32,057 nt of DNA from Syntrophorhabdaceae bacterium (GCA_009783195.1 WRHP01000019.1:1-32057); one strand, 5' to 3'; counted from the first letter of the stretch, positions 16,694-27,335 are shown. The notes: generated by a model from the sequence alone, not told the origin. Numbers and translations are program-made.

Positions 16694-19600
16694 ATGAAGC
16701 TAAAAAAACTCGAGTTGATCGGGTTCAAGTCGTTCTACGACAAGACTACGTTTGATTTTGCCGATGGGATTTCCGCGATTGTCGGCCCCAATGGCTGCGG
16801 TAAATCGAATATCGTGGACGCTATCCGATGGGTTTTGGGTGAACACGCTCCTTCGTACCTCCGCAGCAAGGTTTTAGAAGACGTTATATTCGCCGGGTCC
16901 GATGCCGCCGGACCGCTTGGTATGGCGGAGGTCTCCCTCACCTTCATAAATGACGACGGCGTCGCGCCGCCGGGGTACGAGTCATTCGGCGAGATAGCTG
17001 TCACCCGCAGGACTTTCCGCGACGGAGAGAGCGAGTTCTTCATCAATAAAACGCCATGCCGCCTCAAAGATATTGCCGAGCTGTTTCTCGACACCGGCGC
17101 GGGAGCGCGCGGTTACGCTATCATCCGTCAGGGAAAAGTAGGCGAGATAATCAACGCTCGCTCCGATGAGAAGCGCCTCATCATCGAGGAGGCTGCCGGA
17201 GTCGCCAAGTTCCGCGTCCGCCGTAGGGAGGCGGAGCGGAAGATGGAAAGCACCAGACAAAACCTTGCCAGAGTAAAGGACATCCTTGACGAGGTCAGAA
17301 GGCAGATCGGATCGCTTGATCGCCAGGTGCGAAAGGCGGAGCGGTATAAGGTCATCCGCGCCGAACTCAAAGAGCTGGATCTGCGTGTCGCGGACCGTAA
17401 GCATCAGGCGATGGCGGCCGACCTGGAGGCGATCCGGAAAAGCCTGGCGGAGCTTGATGACGCGCTTATAGCTTGCCGCTCCGGTATATCCGGCCTCGAG
17501 GCTTCGCGGGAAGAGGCAAAGCTTTGGCAGGCGGAGCGGGAACGGGCGCTGGCGGACATCAAAGAGGAGCATGGCCGCCGCAAGGAAGAAGCCGCCCGCA
17601 GAGAAGCGGAATGGGGCGGGTTACTCGACCGGGCGGAACATTTCCGCCGGACGATCGTGGAAACCGGGCAGGAGATGGAGACGCTTCGGGCCGAGATCGG
17701 AGGGCTCGACGCGAGGCTTACGCGCGCGGGCGAGGAAACGTTGTTGCGCAAAGATGAGCTGTCCCGCGCGCAAGAGGAGCTGGATCGGTCGCGGGCGGCG
17801 CTTTCGGCGGCAAGAGAGCAGCACCGGGAAGCGCAAGAGCAAGCCGACCGGGCCGCGTCCGATTTGATGGTTCGGGTAACGCAGCATTCCGGAGCGCGGT
17901 CTGGAGCCGAGGCGCTTTCCCGGAGGATAGAGGAGAGCGAGCGCAATCTTTCCCGTCTTTCCGAACGTATCGGGGAAGCTTCGGCGGCGATTGGGAAAGC
18001 GGCATCCGAGTACGAATCAGCCTCCGCGGCCGAGGTTTCCGCGCGGGAGGCGCTGGAAAACGCGGACTGCTCCTGGGCTGAAATGGGCGCAAGGTTGACG
18101 GATACGGCATCGCGGCTGGACGCGGCGATAGAGGCTTCGCGTTTTGCGGAAGGGAAGCTGCAATCGGCCGAGTCCAGGCTGGCTACCTTGTCACGGCTTT
18201 ATGAGGCGCGCGACTGGGCTTCCTCCGGCGTTCGCGCCGTGCTGCATCATTTCCAGAATGGCGGAGCGCGGGAAAAGGCAGCCGAAGGGATCTTCGGCGT
18301 CATGGGAGATCTGATAGAGACCGACGCGGAGTATGAGAAGGCGGTTGAGGCGGTTCTTGGGGAGAGAATGCAATCCGTTGTTGTGCGGGACCACTCGGAT
18401 GGCCTGTCGGCCCTCCAATATCTGAAGGAAAGCAGGGAAGGAAGAAGCGCCTTCGTTCCGGTGGGGCTGCGGGTCCGTGATGAGGCGCTTGCCTACACGG
18501 AGGATGAAGGCGTTGTCGGGCCGTTGACAAGCGTGGTCCAGGCGCCGCTGGAATACGGAGAGTTGGTCAAAGGGCTTCTTGGTGGGACGCTGCTTGTGCG
18601 CAATCTCGACACGGCGCTTCGCCTTTGGAATCGCAATGGGGTGTGGAATTCCTATGTGACCCTCGATGGCGACGTGGTAACCGCCGACGGGATTCTCATC
18701 GGCGGGGACAACGACATGGAAGCCGAGGAGAGCGAAGCCGGAGTGGCGGAGGCAGGCATACTGGCGCGCCGGAGGGAAATCCGGGAGCTTTCGAGAGAGA
18801 TTGAGGAGTTGAGGGCAAGGCGGGGCGGAGCCCTTGAGGTTGAGGAGGCGATCCGCCGGTCCCGGTCCGAGTTGGAGGAACGGCGCGATAACGCGTTCCG
18901 CGCTCGCGAGACGGCTGCGGTTGCCCACGGAGCGGCTGTTAAAGCGAAGGCGGTTATTGAAGAGACGCTCTTGCAGGCGCGTTTGCTCCTCGATGAGCGC
19001 GCGCAGGAGCAGACATTTCTCCGCAAAGAGACGGAGAGGATGGCCGAGGAGCTGAAAGCTTTGCTCGTTGCCGCGCAAGAGACAGAATTGGCGCGTGGCG
19101 AAGAGGAAGAGCGCTCCAAGGGCTTATTTGTAGAGTTGGAAAAGAGAAGACGCCTGTTCGATTCGCTGCTGGAACAAGCCCACGCCGCCGAGATCGCTCA
19201 TGCCGGACTCGAAGAGAAGGAACGCGCTTCCGCCGCGCTTTTGGCGTCGGTAACGGAGCAGTCGGAAGGGAAGCGGCGTCTGCTGGCGGATCGGGGTAGC
19301 CGAAAAGAGCGTGACGAGGGCGCGCTGGTGTCTCTCGACGCGAATATGGTATCCGCTCGCGAGGCGATCGAGCAGGCGGCGATTGGCCTGAGCGCCATGC
19401 AAGACCAGATCGAAGGTCGGATCAGCGAGCTTGCCGTGGCTGCCTCGCATGTTTCAGGAATAGAAGACGAACTTCGAAAGACCAGGGTGCGCGAGTCGGA
19501 GATGGCGGAGAGCCAGTCCACGGAGCGGCTGCGGCTGCAACGGATAGAGATGGATATCGAAGGACTCGATGCGTTGCTTTACCAAAGATATGAGATTCGT

Positions 19601-20296
19601 CTTGCCGATCTGTCGCAACTGGAAGCAAACACGGAAACTGAAGAGGATCTGACGGAGCTTTCTTCGCGCGCCGAAGCTTGCCGTGATCGAATGGCGGCGA
19701 TGGGCGAAGTAAATCTGGTTTCGATACAGGAGCACGAGGAACTTTCGGAACGCCGCCTCTTTTTAACTTCGCAAAAAGAAGATCTGGAACGGTCGCTTGA
19801 AGATTTGCACAAGGCGATCCAGCGGATTAACCGGACGACAAGGGAGCGTTTTGCCCAGGCGTTCGACGACATCAACCAGAAGTTTTCCGAGCTGTTTCCT
19901 CGCCTGTTCCAGGGAGGCAAGGCCCAGTTGCGGCTTTTGGAAGAAGACAACCTGCTTGAATCCGGCGTGGAGATCTTTGTGCAGCTTCCGGGCAAGAAGG
20001 CGCTTCCATTGCATAGCTTGTCTGGGGGCGAGAGCGCTCTTACAGCGATCAGCCTCATCTTCTCCATCTTCCTGGTCAAGCCGTCGCCTTTTTGTCTGCT
20101 TGATGAGGTGGATGCGTCGCTGGACGACGCCAATGTCGATCGCTTCAATGCCATGGTCCGGGAGATGTCATCCAGGTACCAGTTCCTCCTGATCACGCAT
20201 AACAAGCGCACGATGGAGTTGGCGGATGTCCTTTACGGAATCACGATGGAGAAGCCAGGGGTTTCCAAGACGGTATCCGTAAAGTTGACCAACTGA
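16694..20296 (+). CDS. smc: Chromosome segregation ATPase SMC
   Basis: MKLKKLELIGFKSFYDKTTFDFADGISAIVGPNGCGKSNIVDAIRWVLGEHAPSYLRS (Walker A), long coiled coils flanking a hinge, LSGGESALTAISLIFSIFLVKPSPFCLLDEVDASLDDANV (signature and Walker B). Confidence 0.97.
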   Translation: MKLKKLELIGFKSFYDKTTFDFADGISAIVGPNGCGKSNIVDAIRWVLGEHAPSYLRSKVLEDVIFAGSDAAGPLGMAEVSLTFINDDGVAPPGYESFGEIAVTRRTFRDGESEFFINKTPCRLKDIAELFLDTGAGARGYAIIRQGKVGEIINARSDEKRLIIEEAAGVAKFRVRRREAERKMESTRQNLARVKDILDEVRRQIGSLDRQVRKAERYKVIRAELKELDLRVADRKHQAMAADLEAIRKSLAELDDALIACRSGISGLEASREEAKLWQAERERALADIKEEHGRRKEEAARREAEWGGLLDRAEHFRRTIVETGQEMETLRAEIGGLDARLTRAGEETLLRKDELSRAQEELDRSRAALSAAREQHREAQEQADRAASDLMVRVTQHSGARSGAEALSRRIEESERNLSRLSERIGEASAAIGKAASEYESASAAEVSAREALENADCSWAEMGARLTDTASRLDAAIEASRFAEGKLQSAESRLATLSRLYEARDWASSGVRAVLHHFQNGGAREKAAEGIFGVMGDLIETDAEYEKAVEAVLGERMQSVVVRDHSDGLSALQYLKESREGRSAFVPVGLRVRDEALAYTEDEGVVGPLTSVVQAPLEYGELVKGLLGGTLLVRNLDTALRLWNRNGVWNSYVTLDGDVVTADGILIGGDNDMEAEESEAGVAEAGILARRREIRELSREIEELRARRGGALEVEEAIRRSRSELEERRDNAFRARETAAVAHGAAVKAKAVIEETLLQARLLLDERAQEQTFLRKETERMAEELKALLVAAQETELARGEEEERSKGLFVELEKRRRLFDSLLEQAHAAEIAHAGLEEKERASAALLASVTEQSEGKRRLLADRGSRKERDEGALVSLDANMVSAREAIEQAAIGLSAMQDQIEGRISELAVAASHVSGIEDELRKTRVRESEMAESQSTERLRLQRIEMDIEGLDALLYQRYEIRLADLSQLEANTETEEDLTELSSRAEACRDRMAAMGEVNLVSIQEHEELSERRLFLTSQKEDLERSLEDLHKAIQRINRTTRERFAQAFDDINQKFSELFPRLFQGGKAQLRLLEEDNLLESGVEIFVQLPGKKALPLHSLSGGESALTAISLIFSIFLVKPSPFCLLDEVDASLDDANVDRFNAMVREMSSRYQFLLITHNKRTMELADVLYGITMEKPGVSKTVSVKLTN

Positions 20297-20325
20297 TTCT
20301 ATAGTTTGTCGGAAGGAGCGCTTTT

Positions 20326-21261
20326 TTGAGCGAGATCGACGACAATCCCGGAGGTTCGTTCTTTTCCCGCCTGAAGGCGGGGCTGACGAAGACGCGGGAA
20401 CTGTTGTTTATGAACGTGGAGGCGATTGCCCGCGGCATCGGCCCTGTTGACGAAAAAGTCCTCTCCGAGCTGGAAGAGGCTCTTATCTTGGCTGATGTGG
20501 GGGCGCAGCTTTCCACGGAGTATGTCGATAAGCTTCGCGCGGCATGGCGTCGTGGCGAGTTGCCGGATGTGGAGGCGCTTAAAGCAAAACTTAGGCAGAT
20601 GATCGGGGAAACGCTGGCGCCAAAGGCGAAGCCTCTTGTTGCCGCGGCGCCGTATCCGTTCGTAGTCCTTGTTGTTGGAGTAAACGGCGTAGGGAAAACA
20701 ACCACCATAGGCAAGATGGCTGGGTGGTTACGGTCGGAGAATAATTCGGTCATGATTGCGGCGGCGGATACATTCCGTGCCGCCGCGATTGATCAGCTTG
20801 CGGTTTGGGCGGAACGCGCGGGCGCCGATTTTGTCAGGCACAAGGAAGGGGCTGACTCATCGGCGGTCGCTTTCGACGCGGTTCGCGCGGCAAAGGCTCG
20901 CGGAACTCAAGTGGTGCTTATAGATACGGCGGGTCGTCTCCACACTAAATCCCACTTGATGGAAGAGATCAAGAAAGTAGTTCGCGTCATAGGCAAGGAG
21001 ATTCCCGGCGCTCCTCATGAAGTCCTGCTGGTTCTCGACGCTACGAGTGGCCGCAACGCCATCGCCCAGACAAAGACATTCCAGGAATTTACGGGCGTTA
21101 CGGGTTTGGCTCTAACAAAGCTTGACGGTACGGCGAAAGGCGGCGTCGTCTTGTCCATAACCCATGAAATGAATGTTCCTATACGCTTCATCGGAGTGGG
21201 AGAGAAAATCGACGATCTGCGTCCCTTCGATCCCGGCAGCTTTGCGGAGGCGCTTTTCTGA
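20326..21261 (+). CDS. ftsY: Signal recognition particle receptor FtsY
   Basis: GVNGVGKTTTIGKMAGWLR, AADTFRAAAIDQL, DTAGRLHTKSHLMEEIKK, LTKLDGTAKGG, FIGVGEKIDDLRPFDPGSFAEALF; TTG start with GGAAGGAG RBS. Confidence 0.96.
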   Translation: MSEIDDNPGGSFFSRLKAGLTKTRELLFMNVEAIARGIGPVDEKVLSELEEALILADVGAQLSTEYVDKLRAAWRRGELPDVEALKAKLRQMIGETLAPKAKPLVAAAPYPFVVLVVGVNGVGKTTTIGKMAGWLRSENNSVMIAAADTFRAAAIDQLAVWAERAGADFVRHKEGADSSAVAFDAVRAAKARGTQVVLIDTAGRLHTKSHLMEEIKKVVRVIGKEIPGAPHEVLLVLDATSGRNAIAQTKTFQEFTGVTGLALTKLDGTAKGGVVLSITHEMNVPIRFIGVGEKIDDLRPFDPGSFAEALF

Positions 21262-21459
21262 TATCTGCTTGCCGATGATCGACTACCTCTTCATGCGGAT
21301 TGATAATAAGCTTGGCCGATGTCCGCAAGAGTGCCCCTTAAGCAAAAGAAGCTGATCTGATACCAGGTTGGTGGCGTAGCCATGTCTCCTGAAGAGTCAT
21401 AGACTCGACGGCATAGAGTGCTATAGGTGTCTGAGGATTACCTAAAAAAGAGACGGGCC

Positions 21460-21585
21460 ATGAAAAAAGCATGTCGTATCGGATTGGACATTGCCAATAA
21501 TTACTTTTAGGCGCACGGAATGGGTAAGCGCGGCAAAGAGGTAATCAATCCGTCAAATAGAGGTAACATGGTCTGTCCGATGTGA
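21460..21585 (+). mobile_element. Degenerate N-terminal fragment of an IS110-family (DEDD) transposase
   Basis: Frame from ATG 21460: MKKACRIGLDIANNYF*AHGMGKRGKEVINPSNRGNMVCPM*. Compare the IS110-type N-terminus of the form IGLDLAKNVFQVHGVDxxGKVV; TAG at 21508-21510 sits where Gln is usual. No intact downstream transposase. Confidence 0.7.
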
Positions 21586-22029
21586 TTGATGTCGCCTGAA
21601 ACTTCCGCCAAAAATGCTACGAAAATGAACCCAAAACCATTATAAATCAATGTGTTATCCTGATGGTCGTCGATAGGAATTAATGCCTGATGACGAATCA
21701 GGGTCATATGCAAGAAGTGGATAAATGCGGGAATGAGGCGCAAAACAGAAAACTGAACGCGACTTGGTGTTACGGCTCGTTTTATCTGCGTCTATCTATC
21801 GCGCCTGTGGCGGTGGATCGTGTGTTTTTCCCTGAAGGCTGCGACTCACATTTTTTTAGGGCTGGCGTGTCGGATGTTTTCGGCATCCAGACTTTTATAA
21901 GATCTTCGCAAGGAAGCTTGTGATTTTAGTGGCGGATTATTTTGTATAGTAGATCGTTTGTTTCATTGAATCGACCGGAATGCCGATGTATCCTTACATC
22001 AACTTGAAATTTCGAAGGGAGTCGACGAT

Positions 22030-22254
22030 ATGGCAGAAGAATCTTTCGAACTGATCGAAAAGAAGATCAACGACTTGATACAGGTCGTCGACGCGCTAAA
22101 AAAAGAGAAAGCAACCCTTGCCGAAGAAATTTCGCGGCTGGAGGGGGAAACGAAGGAAATGACCAAAAAACTCTCCGAGCTGACGCGTGAGCGCGGCGAG
22201 GTAAAAGACCGGGTCGAGAGAATCCTTTCCCGTCTGGACGCCATTGAGTTATAA
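22030..22254 (+). CDS. Small coiled-coil protein, ZapB-like cell division factor
   Basis: 74 aa almost entirely heptad coiled coil (ELIEKKINDLIQVVDALKKEKATLAEEISRLEGETKEMTKKLSEL); GGGAG RBS; immediately upstream of zapA. Confidence 0.7.
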   Translation: MAEESFELIEKKINDLIQVVDALKKEKATLAEEISRLEGETKEMTKKLSELTRERGEVKDRVERILSRLDAIEL

Positions 22255-22282
22255 GACGTTAGAGGTATAATAAAGCGGTAGA

Positions 22283-22711
22283 ATGACGAATCAGTACAAT
22301 GTGAATATCGCCGGCTACGGCTTGGTTGTGCAGACGGAGCGGTCGGCGGTCTATATGGAACGTCTTACCGAAACGCTGAACGAAAAGGTTCGCGAGATTC
22401 AGAAGACCGGGGGTACGGCGAATTATCTGAACGTGGTCATGCTGGCGGCTATGGAGCTTGCCGACGATGTCCTGACCACAAAGGAATCGGTGTTAAAGGC
22501 CCGAAAGGAAAGCCGCGAATTTGCGGAAAAAGCGCTCAGATTCGAGGAAGAAACGAACGGCCTCAAGGAGCGGCTGAGAGTCCTCGAAAAAGAGCTCTTT
22601 GCGTTGGGGGCGGAAGCCGATGCGCTTCGGAAAGAGCGGGAAAAGATCCAGGAAAAGTTTGAACGCAGGAACCGCGATCTCCTTGAGGTGTTGGACAACG
22701 CTTTGAAATAG
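22283..22711 (+). CDS. zapA: Cell division protein ZapA
   Basis: NQYNVNIAGYGLVVQTERSAVYMERLTETLNEKVREI...NYLNVVMLAAMELADDVL typical ZapA core followed by a coiled coil; adjacent to 6S RNA. Confidence 0.85.
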   Translation: MTNQYNVNIAGYGLVVQTERSAVYMERLTETLNEKVREIQKTGGTANYLNVVMLAAMELADDVLTTKESVLKARKESREFAEKALRFEEETNGLKERLRVLEKELFALGAEADALRKEREKIQEKFERRNRDLLEVLDNALK

Positions 22712-22732
22712 CGCGACGGAAAGCAGTTCATC

Positions 22733-22909
22733 TGGCCCCTGCCGTGCGCGTGATTGACCGGCGAGTTTGACCAACAGATAGAGAACGGGATCCCTCCCAG
22801 GCGATGGTGCGTATCCCCGTTCGCGAGGAAACCTGAAGTCGTCTTAGGGAACCCACCTGGTGAACGCCAGGTTCAGCTCAATGGTCGACACGGCACACGC
22901 AGGGGTCTT
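22733..22909 (+). ncRNA. ssrS: 6S RNA
   Basis: Terminal arms tggcccctgccgtgcgcgtg (~22733-22752) and cacggcacacgcaggggtctta (~22889-22910) pair to close a long hairpin of ~177 nt with an internal bubble; located between zapA and the 5-formyl-THF cyclo-ligase gene, the classical ssrS locus. Ends are approximate. Confidence 0.85.
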
Positions 22910-23127
22910 ATTGGTAGGTCGGGTTTGGTTTTGCCTTTTTATATAGATTTGAGGTGGTATAAATCGTTGCTACTGCGTCGTATATTTATTTCCAGTTTGG
23001 TGCGGCGGTAATTTGCCTTGACTGATTTATAGGAGAAATAGGGTCATGGACGCCTCCGCAACGTAAACGCAGTATCCTCTCGGTTTTGCCCCCTCTGATT
23101 TTCTTTTCATAGGAAAGAAGGTTTTGC

Positions 23128-23709
23128 ATGCTTGTCAAGGAGCGTAAGGAGATGCTCCGCAAGATGTGTCGCGATCTCCTCTTGGCAAAGGCTGGTTCAG
23201 AGGAGTTTCGCCTGGCGGGTAAGCGTGCCCAGGAGCATCTCCTGTCGGTGTTGCCGCCACGCCGCGACATGACTTTGGCCATATACAATGCTGTCCGTGG
23301 AGAGGTGGGGACGGAAAGAATCCGAGAGGCATCTTTGGCCGCCGGGACTGTTGTGTATTACCCTTGCGTTATTGGTCCGGGGGAGATTGCGTTCTTCCCT
23401 TACCACGAAGGTGATCCTTGGGTTGAAGGGGCTTACGGGATTCCCGAGCCCGTTCGTTTGTCAGGTTTTCCGCCAAAACAGGATGGTTTTGATTTTATTC
23501 TTGTTCCTGGTCTTGCTTTTGATCGCGCGGGAAGGAGATTGGGAAAGGGGTTGGGATATTACGACCGGTTCCTTGGTCGTATGTCCGGGAGTACGCTTTT
23601 TATCGGCTTTGCCTACTCGGAACAGATAGTTGATGAAGTGCCGGTAGACGAATGGGACGCAAGGATGCACATGATTGTTACGGAAGAAGAGATGATCCGC
23701 TGCCGGTAG
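23128..23709 (+). CDS. 5-formyltetrahydrofolate cyclo-ligase
   Basis: MTLAIYNAVRGEVGTERI, YYPCVIGPGEIAFF, GIPEP, DFILVPGLAFDRAGRRLGKGLGYYDRFL, IGFAYSEQIVDEVPVDEWDARMHMIVTEE. Confidence 0.95.
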   Translation: MLVKERKEMLRKMCRDLLLAKAGSEEFRLAGKRAQEHLLSVLPPRRDMTLAIYNAVRGEVGTERIREASLAAGTVVYYPCVIGPGEIAFFPYHEGDPWVEGAYGIPEPVRLSGFPPKQDGFDFILVPGLAFDRAGRRLGKGLGYYDRFLGRMSGSTLFIGFAYSEQIVDEVPVDEWDARMHMIVTEEEMIRCR

Positions 23710-23756
23710 GGCATTGTAATTCGTAAAAAACAGATGGTTCGCCAAGGAGGCTGACA

Positions 23757-25328
23757 TTGGATATGGCAATTGTTGTCATAGTGTCGCTATCGGTGCTGGT
23801 CTTGGTACTGGGGCTGTACGTGGTTTACCTGGTCTCCAAGAGAAAGGTCATCGAGGGCAAGGCGCGGGTAGAAGCCGAGAAGGCGGAGGAGGTTATTCAG
23901 GGAGCCCGAAGGGAAGCGGAAAACATCCTGAAGGAAGCCGCCTTGCAGGCGAAAGACCACATGATCCAGGTTAAGCTCGACTTTGAACGGGAGACACGGG
24001 ACCGCAAGAATGAACTGAACCAGGTAGAGAAGCGTCTTCTTCAGAAGGAAGATATACTCGAAAAGAAAAACGAACATATCGAGACGCGCAACGCCGAGAT
24101 AGTTAAGAAAGAGCGCGAACTTGTGGAGCAGGAGCGCAAGGTCGAGGCAAGCCGTGTCGATCTCGATGGGAAAATTGCGCAGGCACAGGCGGACCGCCAG
24201 CGTATAGCCGGCCTCACCGCTGAACAGGCCAAGGCCGAAATCGTGGAAATGATTGTGAACGAGGCCAAGCTCGAAGCAGGCAAAAAAGTAAGAGTTATCG
24301 AAGAGGAGTACAAGGAAGAAGCGGCGCAGAAAGCCCGAAAGATGATTGCGGTCTCCGTGCAGCGATACGCGGCGGACTATGTGACAGAACATGTGGTCAC
24401 GGCGGTTCCTCTGCCGTCCGAGGAGATGAAAGGGAGAATCATAGGGCGGGAAGGGCGCAATATCCGGGCGTTTGAAGCGGCCACAGGTATTGATGTAATC
24501 ATCGACGATACTCCGGAAGCGGTGATCCTGTCGGGGTTCAACCCGGTTCGCCGTGAGGTCGCGCGCATTTCTCTTTCGCGGCTGGTGCAGGATGGCAGAA
24601 TTCATCCGGCCCGTATCGAAGAAACAGTGGAGAAGGTAACCCGTGAGGTCGATGAGACGATCAAGGAGGCCGGAGAGCAAGCGTTGTTCGACCTCGGTAT
24701 TCACGGAGTTCACGCGGAGTTGGTGAAACTGGTTGGAAAGCTGAAATATCGCACTTCCTACGGCCAGAATATTTATACGCATTCGCTTGAGGTGGCGTTT
24801 CTATGCGGCATGATTGCCGCCGAACTTGGGCTCAACGCAAAGATGGCAAAACGGGCCGGGCTTCTCCACGACATCGGAAAAGCCGTGGATCACGAGGTTG
24901 AAGGCCCTCACGCGCTTATCGGAGCGGACCTTGCTCGCAAATACGGTGAATCTTCCCGGGTGGTCCACTCTATCGCGGCGCACCATGAGGACGAATCCCC
25001 AAAGGACATCCTGCCCATATTGGTGCAAGCGGCCGATGCTCTTTCCGGCGCAAGGCCCGGCGCTCGTCGGGAGATGCTGGCGAACTACCTTAAGCGGCTC
25101 GAGGAGCTTGAGACCATAGCCAAGTCTTTCTCTGGAGTAGAGAAGTCGTACGCTATTCAAGCGGGACGCGAAGTCCGGATCATAGTTGATAACCAAAAGA
25201 TCGGTGACGACGCCGCGTGTATTCTAGCGCGCGACATCGCCAAAAAAGTGGAGAGCGACCTTTCGTACCCCGGACAGATCCGCGTAACTGTCATCCGGGA
25301 AACGAGGGCCATTGAGTACGCCAGATAG
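23757..25328 (+). CDS. rny: Ribonuclease Y
   Basis: N-terminal TM segment, long coiled coil, KH domain [73 protein letters not shown] domain [29 protein letters not shown] 23757 or ATG 23763 start. Confidence 0.97.
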   Translation: MDMAIVVIVSLSVLVLVLGLYVVYLVSKRKVIEGKARVEAEKAEEVIQGARREAENILKEAALQAKDHMIQVKLDFERETRDRKNELNQVEKRLLQKEDILEKKNEHIETRNAEIVKKERELVEQERKVEASRVDLDGKIAQAQADRQRIAGLTAEQAKAEIVEMIVNEAKLEAGKKVRVIEEEYKEEAAQKARKMIAVSVQRYAADYVTEHVVTAVPLPSEEMKGRIIGREGRNIRAFEAATGIDVIIDDTPEAVILSGFNPVRREVARISLSRLVQDGRIHPARIEETVEKVTREVDETIKEAGEQALFDLGIHGVHAELVKLVGKLKYRTSYGQNIYTHSLEVAFLCGMIAAELGLNAKMAKRAGLLHDIGKAVDHEVEGPHALIGADLARKYGESSRVVHSIAAHHEDESPKDILPILVQAADALSGARPGARREMLANYLKRLEELETIAKSFSGVEKSYAIQAGREVRIIVDNQKIGDDAACILARDIAKKVESDLSYPGQIRVTVIRETRAIEYAR

Positions 25329-25329
25329 C

Positions 25330-26154
25330 ATGTGGGTTCTGTTCCTGGGTGATATCGTCGGGAATCCGGGCCGCAAGGCGGCATCGGAATTTTTGTCTCG
25401 TATCCGGTCATACCGGGATGTGGATCTTGCCATTGCCAACGGCGAGAATATCGCGGCCGGCATGGGGCTGACCGAGTCCACAACTCGTGAACTGTTCGAT
25501 GCGGGGATTGATGTATTCACCGGCGGCAATCACATGTGGGATAAAAAGGAAGGCGCGCACCTGGTTCGAACCGACGAACGGATTCTGCGTCCTGCGAACT
25601 ATCCGCCTGGAGTGGAAGGCCGGGGCTGGGGAGTCTTCCGCGGGCGCAGCGGAACGCCGTATGCTGTCGTCTCCCTGACCGGTAGAGTTTTTATGGCGCC
25701 TGTCGACTGCCCGTTTCGCTGGACGGATGAGCATCTTCCTTCAATCCGGAAGGAGGCTTCCTGCATACTGGTTGATTTTCACGCGGAGGCGACTTCCGAG
25801 AAGCGCGCGTTGGGGTTTTATCTCGACGGAAAAGTTTCGGCGGTTGCGGGAACACATACGCATGTGCAAACGGCCGACGCGCAGTTGCTGCCCAAAGGCT
25901 CAGGTTACATTACCGACGCCGGTATGTGTGGTCCCGCCGGTTCTATCATAGGGATGGATGCACAGGGAGTCCTGAACAGGCTCCTCTTGCATGTGCCTGT
26001 TCGCTTCGATGTTGGCTCGGGCGAGCCGGAGGCATGCGGGGTATTTTGGGATATTGATCCATCTAGCGGCGTTTGTCGCCGGGTTCAACCGTTTTGTCTG
26101 ACAGAGATGAAAATGAGGGACAAAGAGACATGGAAGATGTTCTCAGATCTTTGA
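25330..26154 (+). CDS. YmdB-family metallophosphoesterase
   Basis: [81 protein letters not shown]; directly downstream of rny. Start ATG 25330 (or TTG 25312). Confidence 0.92.
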   Translation: MWVLFLGDIVGNPGRKAASEFLSRIRSYRDVDLAIANGENIAAGMGLTESTTRELFDAGIDVFTGGNHMWDKKEGAHLVRTDERILRPANYPPGVEGRGWGVFRGRSGTPYAVVSLTGRVFMAPVDCPFRWTDEHLPSIRKEASCILVDFHAEATSEKRALGFYLDGKVSAVAGTHTHVQTADAQLLPKGSGYITDAGMCGPAGSIIGMDAQGVLNRLLLHVPVRFDVGSGEPEACGVFWDIDPSSGVCRRVQPFCLTEMKMRDKETWKMFSDL

Positions 26155-27335
26155 AGCGCGGCACTACGGAGGTGATTTCCGAAGAGGAACTCTCCGAAAA
26201 ACTTGCCGCGTTCGCAAAACAACGACGTCCATTACGCGTAAAAGCCGGGTTTGATCCGACGGCGCCCGATCTGCATCTTGGACATACCGTGCTAATCCAA
26301 AAGCTGAAACATTTTCAGGAGGCGGGCCACCAGGTGGTCTTCCTTATCGGCGATTTTACAGCGATGATCGGGGACCCGACAGGGAAGTCCGAAATGCGCA
26401 AGCCGCTTTCCAGGGATGCGGTAGAGCGGAACTCGGTTACTTACAAGGAGCAGATTTTCAAGATTCTTGACCCGGAAAAGACGGAGGTGCGGTTTAACTC
26501 CGAATGGCTGTCCTCCATGCGCACCGAAGAGGTAGTTCGCATTGCCGCTCAGATGACCGTTGCGCGGATGCTGGAGCGGGATGACTTCCGGAAGCGGTAT
26601 GAGGAAGAGCGGCCTATCTCCATACACGAGTTTCTCTATCCGCTTTTTCAGGGATATGATTCCGTGGCGCTTAGGGCCGACGTCGAGTTTGGCGGCACGG
26701 ATCAGAAGTTTAATCTTCTCGTCGGGAGAGATCTTCAGCGCGTTTACGGACAGGAGCCGCAGGTTGTGATGACTACGCCGTTGCTGGTGGGATTGGACGG
26801 CGTAAACAAGATGAGCAAGAGCCTTGGCAATTATGTGGGAATCACAGAATCGCCCGAAGATGTTTTCGGCAAACTTATGTCGATCTCTGACGATCTTATG
26901 TTGACTTATTACGAGTTGTTATCCGATCTCAGCATATCGGATCTAGCGAAGCTGAAAAATGGCCTCTCCGACGGTTCTCGTCATCCTATGGACGCGAAAA
27001 TAGCGCTTGCGCGCGAAATGGTAACGCGGTTCCACGGCACGGCTGCCGGACGCGAGGCGGAGGAAGGATTCAGAAAGCGTTTCTCCGCAAAAGAATTTCC
27101 GCAGGATGCGCGACGCGTGGACGGGAAGACGCTTCCAGAAAAGGCTGATCTTGCCACCCTGGTTTCTCTTGTTTCACCGGGTTTCAGCAGCAAGTCGGCT
27201 GCGCGCCGGCTTATTGTCCAGGGAGGACTCGAGGTAAACGGAGAGCGGGCCTCCGACCCTGCTATGGTTCCATCCAGGGAAGGTGAGATTCGTCTGAAGA
27301 TCGGGAAGAAAGAGTTTGTAGTTCTTTCATATTGA
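26130..27335 (+). CDS. tyrS: Tyrosyl-tRNA synthetase
   Basis: [27 protein letters not shown] (HIGH-like), [53 protein letters not shown] (KMSKS), C-terminal S4-like [24 protein letters not shown] at 26130; the ORF-track start lies in the upstream gene. Confidence 0.95.
   Translation: MEDVLRSLKRGTTEVISEEELSEKLAAFAKQRRPLRVKAGFDPTAPDLHLGHTVLIQKLKHFQEAGHQVVFLIGDFTAMIGDPTGKSEMRKPLSRDAVERNSVTYKEQIFKILDPEKTEVRFNSEWLSSMRTEEVVRIAAQMTVARMLERDDFRKRYEEERPISIHEFLYPLFQGYDSVALRADVEFGGTDQKFNLLVGRDLQRVYGQEPQVVMTTPLLVGLDGVNKMSKSLGNYVGITESPEDVFGKLMSISDDLMLTYYELLSDLSISDLAKLKNGLSDGSRHPMDAKIALAREMVTRFHGTAAGREAEEGFRKRFSAKEFPQDARRVDGKTLPEKADLATLVSLVSPGFSSKSAARRLIVQGGLEVNGERASDPAMVPSREGEIRLKIGKKEFVVLSY

Noticed and set aside
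20023-20130. SMC signature LSGGES and DEVDAS in place of the more usual LSGGEK/Q and DEVDAP/A
   Set aside because: Within normal family variation; Walker A, signature core and Walker B are intact.
21507-21743. Minus-strand ORF (78 aa) and plus-strand ORF 21690-21923 in the ftsY-zapB gap
   Set aside because: No recognisable family; the minus-strand ORF overlaps the IS110 remnant antisense. Not supportable as genes.
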